From NCBI RefSeq assembly GCF_900111905.1, contig NZ_FOKM01000011.1:62001-126000 (forward strand): DNA of 64,000 bases, given 5' to 3'. Source of the stretch: Rhizobium sp. NFR07 (GTDB taxonomy: Bacteria; Pseudomonadota; Alphaproteobacteria; Rhizobiales; Rhizobiaceae). Position 1 is the stretch's first letter. Each line of letters starts with the position of its first letter. Position numbers and translations under genes: made by a program. Below the pieces are notes generated by a model. It was not told the DNA's origin. It saw nothing but the letters and a program-made list of their open reading frames with translations, and did no database searches. Shown in pieces: positions 44,207 through 52,456 of the stretch.

Positions 44207-45025
44207 GATTTTCTCTTTCGTTTGGACCCGCGACCGGAAGGCGGAACCTGCCGGTGGGGCGTTTCTTGTTGCTTGAATTTGACCGGCCTTGGCCGTCCAA
44301 AAAGAAAGCGGGCCTTGGTAGGTCCGCAATCTGGCGCGGCTTATATCTTGGTGCTGGCCGAGGGTCAACACCGGCCGAAAGTGCAGCCCAAAAATAAAGC
44401 CAACAAATACAATGACTTGCATATATGGTAATTCTACACCACAATTTATCTGATCGTAAATTATTGGTCCGCGCGGCGGACGGCCGGAAAATGGATGCCC
44501 CGCACGGAGGAGATCCTCGCGATGTGAAGGCGCAACCGGTGCACCGTGCCAATGCTCTCGCTGGCGCATGCATTGGTTCCACCTGTACCAAAGTGGTACA
44601 ACTTAAGATTTCACTCTATGTATGAGCAATTTCTCAGATATTGAGGCATAATATTGGCCAGCGTCATTGGCGCGGAAAGGGAAAATCTACTCGGATCGTC
44701 TCCTAAGAGAATGAAAATACATGATGTTCAGAGGGTGTGCTGTTTCCGATGGAGTGTCGGATAGTGCAAGATTCCACTATGAATTCCTAATATTAGAAAG
44801 TTATAATTAAATTATGAGCTGTAGCTAATATGCGTGGAACAAAAATGGAATGTTCCAGAAACAAATATACTGCTCAACATCGGCGCAGCTGAAGCAGGGA
44901 GGTAGTCCGCTGCCGCAGCATTTTGCGCGCTTCAATTCTGCCGGCGAACATTCAAACAGTGCTGGTCCTGCCGATGCCGGGCTCCTATCTAGCTACTCGA
45001 GCAGTGGCTTGAAGGGGAAGAAACC
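44207..45025. other. Gene-poor interval upstream of rplM, partly AT-rich
   Basis: No gene was found in these 819 bases. The left part should hold the rplM-rpsI promoter and leader. From about 44600 to 44880 the sequence is clearly richer in A and T than the rest of the window. Two dyads are visible: TGTACC/GGTACA (44584-44600) and GGAACA/TGTTCC (44836-44856). Confidence 0.6.
44584..44600. promoter_or_regulatory. Operator-like palindrome
   Basis: TGTACC (44584-44589) and GGTACA (44595-44600) form a perfect dyad with a 5-bp spacer, the shape of a GntR- or TetR-type operator. It lies 378 bp upstream of the rplM start and 426 bp upstream of the CoA-binding protein gene. Confidence 0.3.
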
Positions 45026-45454
45026 GTGAATCATGATCGCTACGATGACGATTACCTTGCTGATATCCTGAAGAAGACGCGAACGATCGCCCTGCTCGGC
45101 GCATCGCCGAAACCGGAGCGTCCAAGCTACGGCGTCATGCGATTTCTCCTTGCCAGGGGTTACACGGTCTATCCCGTCAATCCGGGGCAGGCAGGGAAGG
45201 AGATCCTCGGTCAGCGAACCTACGCCACGCTCGCCGATGTTCCGCAGCCGATCGACATGATCGACGTTTTCCGGGCGCCGGAATATCTGGATGGCGTCGT
45301 CGACGAGGCGCTTGCCCTTGAGAATCCGCCCAGGTTCATATGGGCGCAACTCGGCGTGCGTGATGACAAGGCGGCCGAGAAGGGTGAGGCAGGCGGTATC
45401 GAGTTCGTCATGAACCGCTGCCCGGCGATCGAATATCCACGCCTCATCGGCTGA
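45026..45454 (+). CDS. CoA-binding domain protein (YccU family)
   Basis: A 142-residue Rossmann-fold protein of the CoA-binding family. Landmarks are TIALLGASPKPERPSYGVMRF and GYTVYPVNPG. It starts at GTG 45026, preceded by GAAGGGGAAG. Members are small cytosolic proteins with no settled function. In rhizobia it lies next to the O-acetylhomoserine sulfhydrylase gene, as here (126 bp downstream), which hints at a link with sulfur amino-acid metabolism. Confidence 0.88.
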   Translation: MNHDRYDDDYLADILKKTRTIALLGASPKPERPSYGVMRFLLARGYTVYPVNPGQAGKEILGQRTYATLADVPQPIDMIDVFRAPEYLDGVVDEALALENPPRFIWAQLGVRDDKAAEKGEAGGIEFVMNRCPAIEYPRLIG

Positions 45455-45579
45455 CACCGGCACGTTGCTTCTTTCTTTTCATCGAGAGCGACGCAATCGG
45501 TACGATATTGCTTGATCCCCGCAAGCGCTCACGCTTTTCTGCCGGCGCGATCAGAACAATCATATTTTGGGAGGGTGTC

Positions 45580-46878
45580 ATGCCGCCATTCAATCCGGGC
45601 TTTTCCACGCTTGCGGTGCATGCCGGTGCGCAGCCGGACCCGACGACAGGTGCCCGCGCGACGCCTATCTACCAGACGACATCCTTCGTGTTCAACGATA
45701 CCGATCATGCCGCTTCCCTCTTCGGCCTGCAGGAATTCGGCAATATCTATACCCGGATCATGAACCCAACCCAGGCGGTGCTCGAAGAGAGGGTGGCAGC
45801 GCTGGAGGGCGGCACGGCGGCACTAGCGGTGGCATCGGGCCATGCGGCGCAGATGTTGGTCTTTCACACGATTATGCAGCCGGGCGTCAATTTCGTGTCG
45901 GCCAGAAAGCTTTATGGCGGCTCCATCAACCAGTTCGGCCATGCCTTCAAGAATTTCAACTGGAATGTCCGCTGGGCCGATACGGATGATCCGGCAAGCT
46001 TTGAAGCCGCGATCGACGACCAGACACGGGCGATCTTCATCGAGAGCCTCGCCAATCCTGGCGGCACTTTCGTCGATATCTCGACGATCGCCGATGTGGC
46101 TCATCGGCACGGCCTGCCGCTGATCGTGGATAACACGATGGCAAGCCCCTATCTGCTGCGCCCGCTGGAACATGGCGCCGATATCGTCGTCCATTCCCTG
46201 ACGAAATTCCTCGGCGGCCACGGCAACTCCTTGGGCGGGATCCTTGTCGACGGCGGTACCTTCGACTGGTCGAAATCCGGCAAATATCCGATGATTTCGG
46301 AGCCTCGCCCGGAATATGCGGGCGCCGTGCTGCACGAGAATTTCGGCAATATCGCCTTCGCCATCGCCGCGCGCACGCTCGGCCTGCGTGACCTCGGTCC
46401 GGCCATTTCGCCCTTTAATGCGTTCCTGATCCTGACGGGCATCGAGACGCTGCCGCTGCGGATGCAGAAACACTGCGACAATGCGCTTGCCGTCGCAAGG
46501 TGGCTGAAGCAGCACCCGAAGGTTGCCTGGGTCAGCTATGCTGGGCTGGATGACGACCCTAATCATCTCCTTCAGCAGCATTATTCGCCTAAGGGCGCCG
46601 GTTCGGTCTTCACCTTCGGCATCAGGGGGGGGGCGGGCAGTAGCTACGAGGCGGGCAAGACCTTCGTCGAGAGCCTGCAGCTTTTCTCCCACCTCGCCAA
46701 TGTCGGCGATACCCGCTCGCTGGTCATCCACCCGGCTTCGACAACCCATCGCCAATTGACGGAGGAGCAGCAGGTCGCCGCCGGTGCTGGACCGGACGTC
46801 GTGCGCCTATCCGTCGGCATAGAGGATGTTACCGACATTATTGCCGATCTCGATCAGGCACTGGCGAAAGTGAACTGA
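45580..46878 (+). CDS. O-acetylhomoserine aminocarboxypropyltransferase (sulfhydrylase)
   Basis: A 432-residue PLP enzyme that makes homocysteine from O-acetylhomoserine and sulfide. The PLP lysine lies in VHSLTKFLGGHGNS, and the fold-type I landmarks YTRIMNPTQAVLE and NVGDTRSLVIHPASTTH are present. ATG 45580 follows GGGAGG at ideal spacing. A run of nine G occurs at 46625-46633 inside the gene; near it four residues (AGSS) appear inserted compared with the usual KGGYEAG. No SAM-II riboswitch precedes it. The MetY/MetZ naming is uncertain. Confidence 0.9.
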   Translation: MPPFNPGFSTLAVHAGAQPDPTTGARATPIYQTTSFVFNDTDHAASLFGLQEFGNIYTRIMNPTQAVLEERVAALEGGTAALAVASGHAAQMLVFHTIMQPGVNFVSARKLYGGSINQFGHAFKNFNWNVRWADTDDPASFEAAIDDQTRAIFIESLANPGGTFVDISTIADVAHRHGLPLIVDNTMASPYLLRPLEHGADIVVHSLTKFLGGHGNSLGGILVDGGTFDWSKSGKYPMISEPRPEYAGAVLHENFGNIAFAIAARTLGLRDLGPAISPFNAFLILTGIETLPLRMQKHCDNALAVARWLKQHPKVAWVSYAGLDDDPNHLLQQHYSPKGAGSVFTFGIRGGAGSSYEAGKTFVESLQLFSHLANVGDTRSLVIHPASTTHRQLTEEQQVAAGAGPDVVRLSVGIEDVTDIIADLDQALAKVN

Positions 46879-47035
46879 CGCTTCTATAGAGCGCGCTCAT
46901 ATAGTCATTCTTGCACTGCCGGCGATATCTGCTGGTCCTGGCGGCAAGCTGCAATTCGCCGCCGCGCGGGTTTGACCCGAAGCGAAATCAGAGAGAGGGC
47001 AGGGGCGTCCGTCGCTGCCTCGATGGAGAATACCC

Positions 47036-47956
47036 GTGAGCGAGCAGTCACTCCTTCGGCTGTCCATCGCCGTCACGGCCGCGGTTGCGGCATTCGGCAT
47101 TATCGTCGGTCTCGTATCCGGCTCCTTCGCCATCGTCTTTGATGGCTTCTATTCCCTTACGGATGCCTTCATGACCGTTCTCGCTCTGCTGGTGGCAAGG
47201 CTTATCGCCACATCCGCGGAGCCGACCGCCAAGGGCAAGCTCATCGATCGTTTCAGCGTCGGCTTCTGGCATCTCGAGCCGATGGTGCTCGGTCTCAACG
47301 GCACGCTGCTGATGGGGGCTGCGGTCTACGCCTTCATAAATGCCGTCGGCAGTGTGCTCGATGGCGGGCGGGCGATCGATTTCGGACCGGCAATCGCCTT
47401 CGCGACGATCACGCTTCTGGTGTCGCTTTCGATGGGGATTTATTGCACGCGGGCGAACCGCGATATCAAATCCGGTTTTGTCGCGCTGGACGCCCAGGCC
47501 TGGCTGATGACAGCCGCCCTGACCTCGGCGCTGCTGGTCGCTTTCGTTTCCGGCTATGCCATTCACGGCACCACGCTGGAATGGCTCATGCCGTATATCG
47601 ACCCGGCCGTGCTCGCGATCATCTGCCTTGTCATCATCCCGGTGCCGCTTGCCAATGTCCGGCAGGCGGTCGCAGACGTGCTGCTGGTGACGCCGGCTGA
47701 ACTGAAGAACCATGTCGATGCGGTAGCGCAGGACATCGTCGAGCGGCACGGCTTTCTCTCCTACCGCGCCTATGTCGCCAAGGTCGGCCGAGGTCGCCAG
47801 ATCGAGCTCTTCTTCATCGCGCCGGCCGACTGGCCCGCTCGGCATCTGTCGGAATGGGATGCCATCCGCGATGAGATTGGGGAGGCGATCGGCGGCGAGG
47901 GGCCGGACCGGTGGCTGACCATCGTCTTCACCAGCGATCCCGAATGGGCGGATTGA
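47036..47956 (+). CDS. Cation diffusion facilitator family transporter
   Basis: A 306-residue metal-efflux protein with about six helices and a C-terminal cytoplasmic domain. The second helix has the metal-site pattern DGFYSLTDAFM and the fifth DAQAWLMTAA, where Asp and polar residues replace some of the His/Asp of zinc exporters, so the metal is uncertain (zinc, iron and manganese are possible). It starts at GTG 47036 with GGAGA upstream. It is read in the same direction as the metY and response-regulator genes but with clear gaps. Confidence 0.88.
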   Translation: MSEQSLLRLSIAVTAAVAAFGIIVGLVSGSFAIVFDGFYSLTDAFMTVLALLVARLIATSAEPTAKGKLIDRFSVGFWHLEPMVLGLNGTLLMGAAVYAFINAVGSVLDGGRAIDFGPAIAFATITLLVSLSMGIYCTRANRDIKSGFVALDAQAWLMTAALTSALLVAFVSGYAIHGTTLEWLMPYIDPAVLAIICLVIIPVPLANVRQAVADVLLVTPAELKNHVDAVAQDIVERHGFLSYRAYVAKVGRGRQIELFFIAPADWPARHLSEWDAIRDEIGEAIGGEGPDRWLTIVFTSDPEWAD

Positions 47957-48050
47957 GGAAAGCGCCGCCGGGGTTGCTCCAGATTTATTCGTATTTTATT
48001 AAACATGTTTCTAATTGGCACAGGCTCGGTCGCAATCATTCCTCATCCTC

Positions 48051-48073
48051 GTGCGTTCATGCTCCGAACGCAC
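48051..48073 (+). promoter_or_regulatory. Perfect inverted repeat in the leader of the response-regulator gene
   Basis: GTGCGTTC (48051-48058) pairs with GAACGCAC (48066-48073) across 7 bases, 16 nt before the start codon. A second dyad, AAACATGTTT, lies at 48001-48010. Either an operator or a leader hairpin next to the ribosome binding site. Confidence 0.4.
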
Positions 48074-48089
48074 AATAGGGAAATCGGGC

Positions 48090-48494
48090 ATGAACAATTT
48101 CCGGCAGAAGACAGTCCTCGTCGTCGAAGATGAAGCACTTATCCGCTTTGCGGTCATGGACGCTCTCGAGGACGCTGGTTACGCGGTGATCGAGGCGTCG
48201 AGTGTGCTTGAGGCAATCGGCCAGCTCGGCCAGCACGAGGAGATCGATCTCCTGATTACGGATGTCGACATGCCGGGCGTTCTGAATGGCATCGATCTGG
48301 CGCGTATGGTGGCCGAATGTGCGCCGCGTATCAGTATCATCGTTTCTTCGGCACGCAGCGTGAAAGAGGACTTGCCGGCTTCCGTCTATTTCCTGCCGAA
48401 GCCATGTTCCGCTGCCGGACTGCTCTCGACTGTCGGCACTATGCTGAAGGCGAGGGGGCACGCCGACGGCGAAATTCGCCGCCAGCGCGCTTGA
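48090..48494 (+). CDS. Single-domain response regulator
   Basis: A 134-residue protein made of one receiver domain. The acidic pocket is VLVVEDEALIRF, the phospho-acceptor Asp lies in LLITDVDMPG and the switch Lys in FLPKPCS. There is no output domain, as in CheY-like and alphaproteobacterial Sma0114-type regulators that pass phosphate to other proteins. ATG 48090 follows AGGGAAA. No histidine kinase is encoded nearby, so the partner must be elsewhere. Confidence 0.88.
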   Translation: MNNFRQKTVLVVEDEALIRFAVMDALEDAGYAVIEASSVLEAIGQLGQHEEIDLLITDVDMPGVLNGIDLARMVAECAPRISIIVSSARSVKEDLPASVYFLPKPCSAAGLLSTVGTMLKARGHADGEIRRQRA

Positions 48495-48518
48495 TCGGCC
48501 AAGGCCGTAAAGCTCCGA

Positions 48519-48550
48519 GCGCCCTTGCCGTCTTCGCGGGACAAGGGCGC
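48519..48550. terminator. Hairpin between the response-regulator and terC-like genes
   Basis: GCGCCCTTG (48519-48527) pairs perfectly with CAAGGGCGC (48542-48550) around a 14-nt loop, between two convergent genes. No T run follows, so termination strength is uncertain. Confidence 0.55.
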
Positions 48551-48557
48551 CCGGTGG

Positions 48558-50141
48558 TCAGGCGCGCATTTCGGCGGGCTCGGCCTTCGACTGGCCGGCC
48601 GTGCTGATCCGCACCTTGTCGATATTGCGGCCATCGAGTGCGACGACCTCGTAGGTGAGATCGCCGAAGGTGACCGTCTCACCCTGCTGCGGCAGGTGGC
48701 CGAGCCGCCATAGAATGAGGCCGGCGAGCGTCGAATACCGGTCGGCATCGTCCACGAGATCGCTATCGAGCAGCCTGGACACATGGCGGATGTCGATCCA
48801 GCCATCCACCAGAAGCGAGCCATCTTCGCCACGCTCGACGGTCAGCTGCTCCTCGTCGTCATCGGCAAATTCGCCGGCGATGGCTTCGAGCAGGTCCGTC
48901 GCCGTCACCATGCCTTCCACCGAGCCGTATTCGTCGAGGATGATCGCCACCTGCAGCGGCGACTGGCGCAGCTGTTCGAGCAGGCGCAGCGCATTGACGC
49001 TTTCATGCACGACCAGCGGCTGGCGCAGCGAGCGGTCGAAATCGACCTTGCCTGTCTCGATGAAGTCGCGCAGCAGGTCCTTTGCCAGTGCCACGCCGAG
49101 GAATTCGTCGAGGCTGCCGCGTGCGATCGGGAAGCGGGAATGGCCCGATTCAAGCACCTTGCGGCGAAGCTCCTCGTCGCTATCCTCGATGTCCAGCCAG
49201 TCGATGTCGAGGCGATGCGTCATCACCGACTTGGCGGGACGGTCGGCAAGCGTCAGCACGCTTTCGATCATCTCGTGCTCGACAGGCGTGAACAGCTCGT
49301 TTTCCGAGGCCCGTTCTGCGATCACGTCGGCGGTCTCGCCAAGCGAAGCCTCGCTGCGGCGGCTGCCGAGGAGAGACAGGACGGCGCTCGCCGTCCGCTC
49401 CCTCAGGTCGCCGGTTGTCAGAACGCGCTCGCGGTTGCGCCGCGCGATCTGGTTGAAGGCCTCGATCAGCACCGAGAAGCCGATCGCCGCATAGAGATAG
49501 GCCTTCGGAATATGGAAGCCGAGGCCTTCTACGATCAGCGAGAAGCCGATCATCATCAGGAAGCCGAGGCACAGGATGACCACGGTCGGGTGCTTCGACA
49601 CGAAGGCCATCAGCGGTTTCGAGCATAGGAGCATGACGCCGACGGCGACGATGACGGCGATCATCATGACAGAGAGATGCTGAACCATGCCGACGGCGGT
49701 GATGACGCTGTCGAGCGAGAACACGGCGTCGAGGACGACGATCTGCACCAGAACCTGCCAGAAGACGGCATGTTCGATCTTGCCTTCCTTGTGGCCGGCA
49801 TGGCCTTCGAGGCGCTCGTGCAGTTCCATCGTTCCCTTGAACAGCAGGAACACGCCGCCGAACAGAAGGATCAGGTCGCGGCCGGAGATTTCGATGCCGA
49901 GAACGGTGAAAAGCGGCGCCGTCAGCGTCACGATCCAGGCGACGGAGGCGAGCAGGGCGAGGCGCATGACAAGCGCGAGGCTGAGGCCGATCAGGCGGGC
50001 TCTTTCGCGCTGATGTTCCGGCAGTTTGTCTGCCAGGATCGCGATGAAGACGAGATTGTCGATGCCGAGAACGATTTCGAGCACGATCAGGGTGGCGAGC
50101 CCGGCCCAGGCGGCCGGATCGGACATCCATTCAAATATCAT
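48558..50141 (-). CDS. TerC-family membrane protein with CBS pair and CorC/HlyC domain
   Basis: A 527-residue protein: an N-terminal TerC membrane domain with seven helices and the acidic metal motifs EIVLGIDNLVF and DAVFSLDSVITAVG, a CBS pair (about residues 310-430, with DEYGSVEGMVT) and a C-terminal CorC/HlyC domain (GETVTFGDLTYEVVALDG). TerC proteins export manganese or supply it to exported enzymes; the CBS part may sense nucleotides. ATG 50141 is chosen on family grounds; frames start earlier at 50174 and 50201 (TTG). A structured leader with a terminator lies just upstream. Confidence 0.88.
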   Translation of the reverse strand: MIFEWMSDPAAWAGLATLIVLEIVLGIDNLVFIAILADKLPEHQRERARLIGLSLALVMRLALLASVAWIVTLTAPLFTVLGIEISGRDLILLFGGVFLLFKGTMELHERLEGHAGHKEGKIEHAVFWQVLVQIVVLDAVFSLDSVITAVGMVQHLSVMMIAVIVAVGVMLLCSKPLMAFVSKHPTVVILCLGFLMMIGFSLIVEGLGFHIPKAYLYAAIGFSVLIEAFNQIARRNRERVLTTGDLRERTASAVLSLLGSRRSEASLGETADVIAERASENELFTPVEHEMIESVLTLADRPAKSVMTHRLDIDWLDIEDSDEELRRKVLESGHSRFPIARGSLDEFLGVALAKDLLRDFIETGKVDFDRSLRQPLVVHESVNALRLLEQLRQSPLQVAIILDEYGSVEGMVTATDLLEAIAGEFADDDEEQLTVERGEDGSLLVDGWIDIRHVSRLLDSDLVDDADRYSTLAGLILWRLGHLPQQGETVTFGDLTYEVVALDGRNIDKVRISTAGQSKAEPAEMRA

Positions 50142-50199
50142 GGTGATATGCGGCCAACCGTCGCCGGAGGCCATTCCTTCTGTGATTGAAAGGGAAAAC

Positions 50200-50228
50200 A
50201 AAAAATGCCGCCCCAGGACGGGGACGGC
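50200..50228 (-). terminator. Intrinsic terminator in the leader of the terC-like gene
   Basis: On the minus strand GCCGTCCC (50228-50221) pairs with GGGGCGGC (50214-50207), one G-T pair, and is followed by ATTTTTTG. It lies about 60 nt before the coding start. Another stem, ATCTCGA with TCGAGA, lies about 80 nt earlier (about 50293-50331). It may be an attenuator or riboswitch platform, or the terminator of bdcA. Confidence 0.7.
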
Positions 50229-50500
50229 AGCAGACGAAGCTCAAGTGCGATGGCGTGAACAGGCGTCCCTCGCTTGTCGCGGGGCGCGGTCATCTCTCGA
50301 CCATGAAGGAAGAACGTCCGGTTCGAGATCGACGTCGAAAGCAACCGACGCGTCGAGCCGGACACACGCAATCGGGTGTCCATGGGCGCAGACTATAGTA
50401 ATTGCGTTGTGAAATGCATCCTCTCCGGGTAAATTTTGGGGGAGGAAATATTCTGGCTGCCCGGACGCAGCCAGGAGTTGTGATTGATGCTCGATACGTC

Positions 50501-51214
50501 TCAGGCGCCGAAGCCGCCGTCGATCGTATGCATCGCACCAGTGATGAAGCCTGCTTCCGGGCCGGCGAGATAGGCCGCGAGACCAGCGATTTCCTCGGGC
50601 TTGCCGTGACGCTTCAGGGCCATGAAACCGTGCATGGTTTCCTTCATCGGGCCATCCTTCGGGTTCATGTCCGTATCGGTCGGACCGGGCTGGATGACGT
50701 TGACCGTGATGTTGCGGTCGCCGAAATCGCGGGCAAGGCCACGCGCCATGCCCTGCACGGCCGATTTCGTCAGCGCATAGGCGGCACCGCCGGCAAAGGG
50801 CATGCGGTCGCCATTGACCGAACCAACGATGATGATGCGTCCGCCTTCCGGCATGTTGCGGGCTGCCTCGATCGAGGCGTGGTAAGGCGCGCGGACGTTG
50901 ATGTCGATCATCCGATCAATCGCGTTAGGCTCGATTTCAAGCGGATTTCCGAGGGCAAGCGTGCCGGCATTGGCGACGAGAACGTCGAGTGGCCCAGCCG
51001 CCTTGACGGTGGCGATCGTCTCTGTCCGGTCCGCAGCGTCGGACTTGACTGCCTTTGCGCCGGTCTCGGCGGCAAGCGCTTCGGCCGCATCCTTCGATCC
51101 GGCATAAGTGAACGTCACCATAGCGCCATCTGCGGCGAAGCGACGGACCAGCGAGGCGCCGATGCCGCGACTGCCGCCCAGAATCAACACGTTCTTTCCA
51201 TGAAAGTCTGTCAT
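50501..51214 (-). CDS. bdcA: SDR-family protein BdcA (cyclic di-GMP binding type)
   Basis: A 237-residue short-chain dehydrogenase-fold protein. It has the cofactor loop LILGGSRGIGA, the NAG strand and a Tyr/Lys pair (AAYALTKSA), and it matches E. coli BdcA closely by eye, for example EGGRIIIVGSVNGDRMP and FITGAMHTIDGGFGA. BdcA was reported to bind cyclic di-GMP and promote biofilm dispersal. It is divergent from a TetR gene like bdcR, the same arrangement as in E. coli. Two TGTA-N8-TACA dyads lie in the shared promoter region. Confidence 0.85.
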   Translation of the reverse strand: MTDFHGKNVLILGGSRGIGASLVRRFAADGAMVTFTYAGSKDAAEALAAETGAKAVKSDAADRTETIATVKAAGPLDVLVANAGTLALGNPLEIEPNAIDRMIDINVRAPYHASIEAARNMPEGGRIIIVGSVNGDRMPFAGGAAYALTKSAVQGMARGLARDFGDRNITVNVIQPGPTDTDMNPKDGPMKETMHGFMALKRHGKPEEIAGLAAYLAGPEAGFITGAMHTIDGGFGA

Positions 51215-51249
51215 TATCTTGGTTCCCGTATCTCGCGGTTGAGATTCAA

Positions 51250-51265
51250 TGTAGTGATGATTACA
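51250..51265. promoter_or_regulatory. BdcR operator candidate 1
   Basis: TGTAGTGATGATTACA, a TGTA-N8-TACA dyad between bdcA and bdcR, 36 bp from the bdcA start. A second copy of the same layout lies at 51298-51313. Confidence 0.55.
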
Positions 51266-51297
51266 TAAATAACCGAGCCAAGGTCGTCAAGGGATTT

Positions 51298-51313
51298 TGT
51301 AATGAATGATACA
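51298..51313. promoter_or_regulatory. BdcR operator candidate 2
   Basis: TGTAATGAATGATACA, the same TGTA-N8-TACA layout, extended by TTT and AAA on the two sides to a 7-bp dyad (51295-51316). It covers the bdcR start codon, which suits autorepression. Confidence 0.55.
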
Positions 51314-51901
51314 AAAATAGTTGGGAAGCGCGGGCGCCCGCGCGCATTCGACCGTGACGAGGCGCTCGCAAAGGCGCAGACGCTGTTTCACGCAAGAGGA
51401 TATGATGCGTTGAGCGTCGCCGATCTGACCGAGGCGATCGGCATCAATCCACCCAGTTTCTACGCCGCTTTCGGCAGCAAGGTACAGCTCTATGACGAGG
51501 CGCTCGGCCGCTATGTCGAAAATGACGGATTGGACCTGGTCTCGATATTGGCGCCCGGCACGCCGCTTGCCGTCGGCGTGGCAAACCTGCTGCGCTATGC
51601 GGCGGAGGCCTATACGAGCGGTGGACCTTGCGGCTGCATGGTGATCGAGGGCGCGCGCGGGATCGCAGACTCCGAAGCAAACAGCAGGGCTCGTGCCCGG
51701 CTCGATGAAAGCCGTGCCTCCATTCATAAGAGGATCGCGCTGTTGGACCCGGCGAATGCCGATCTCGCCACCGACTATGCGATGACATCGATGGCCGGCC
51801 TTTCTGCCAGTGCCCGCAATGGAATGCCGGCCGCCCGGCTGCAGCTGATGGCCTCAATTGCGGCCGACGGTTTTTCTGCCCGCCTCGAGCGAGGGATTTG
51901 A
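51302..51901 (+). CDS. bdcR: TetR-family regulator BdcR
   Basis: A 199-residue TetR regulator with the N-terminal helix-turn-helix ARGYDALSVADLTEAIGI and the following NPPSFYAAFGSKVQLY (residues about 34-65). The ligand domain has PCGCMVIEGA, as in E. coli BdcR. It is divergent from bdcA and likely represses it and itself through the two dyads between them. The ribosome binding site AGGGA lies seven bases before ATG 51302. A cupin gene follows 32 bp downstream. Confidence 0.85.
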   Translation: MNDTKIVGKRGRPRAFDRDEALAKAQTLFHARGYDALSVADLTEAIGINPPSFYAAFGSKVQLYDEALGRYVENDGLDLVSILAPGTPLAVGVANLLRYAAEAYTSGGPCGCMVIEGARGIADSEANSRARARLDESRASIHKRIALLDPANADLATDYAMTSMAGLSASARNGMPAARLQLMASIAADGFSARLERGI

Positions 51902-51933
51902 TGCGGCGGAAGCTTTGGAAAAAGGAAATGGCA

Positions 51934-52287
51934 ATGCAGACATGGACCACATTCGATCTTTCAGGCGTCGAGCCGGAAGAGGGGGCTCCCGCAGAAGACA
52001 GGCTGATCTCGGGCAATCCCACCTTTCGCAGCTGGAATGTGGAAGAGGCGGAAGGCGGCATCTATGCCGGCATATGGGAGGCGACGCCTGGCAAATGGCG
52101 GATCGTCTATGACGAGTGGGAATATTTCCACGTCCTGAGCGGCCGTTCGATCGTGACCGAGGATGGCGGCGATGCAAGGGAGCTTGTTGCCGGTGACCGC
52201 ATGATTCTGCGACCCGGCTTCCGGGGCACATGGGAAGTCTTAGAGACGACGCGCAAGGACTATGTCATCCGCCTGCCCATAGGATGA
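51934..52287 (+). CDS. Cupin domain protein (DUF861/cupin_3)
   Basis: A 117-residue single-domain cupin of the ureidoglycine aminohydrolase-like branch. Landmarks are GIYAGIWEATPGKWRIVYDEWEYFHVLSG (metal-site region, shown in part: WEYFHVLSGRS) and GDRMILRPGFRGTWEV. The reaction is unknown. AAAGGA lies eight bases before ATG 51934; earlier in-frame ATGs (51898, 51928) have poorer spacing. It likely shares a transcript with bdcR. Confidence 0.85.
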   Translation: MQTWTTFDLSGVEPEEGAPAEDRLISGNPTFRSWNVEEAEGGIYAGIWEATPGKWRIVYDEWEYFHVLSGRSIVTEDGGDARELVAGDRMILRPGFRGTWEVLETTRKDYVIRLPIG

Positions 52288-52324
52288 AGCAGGCGGCGTA
52301 AAATCGGATGTTTCTAGCCAGAGA

Positions 52325-52456
52325 CATTGCGGAAAGCCCGGCGAATTCCGGTGACGAGATGAAATCGAGCTTGCGTTGAAACTCCGACGCCCGCTCCTTG
52401 CCGAAGGTCTCGTCAAAACGGGCCTGCGCCACCCGCCAGCGGGCGGTATGCTCGGC
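52325..52456 (-). pseudogene. C-terminal remnant of a MarR-family gene
   Basis: Bases 52341-52456 align without gaps with 54515-54630, the 3' part of the intact marR gene; about 94 of 116 positions are identical by my count. The translation, with HTARWRVAQARFDETFGKE and FISSPEFAG, parallels LTARWQVAQARFDKAFGKE and LISSPEFAR of the intact protein. Only about 40 C-terminal residues remain, and the DNA-binding part is absent. The divergence suggests an old paralogue rather than a recent copy. Confidence 0.75.

Noticed and set aside
45455..45579. Possible SAM-II riboswitch upstream of the O-acetylhomoserine sulfhydrylase gene
   Set aside because: Related genes in alphaproteobacteria often carry one, but the conserved core (CGGCTTGCAGCC-like) is absent.
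50142..50400. Assignment of the terC leader as a yybP-ykoY manganese riboswitch
   Set aside because: The GGGGAGTA and ACATA-type conserved segments were not found on the minus strand, so only an unassigned structured leader is claimed.
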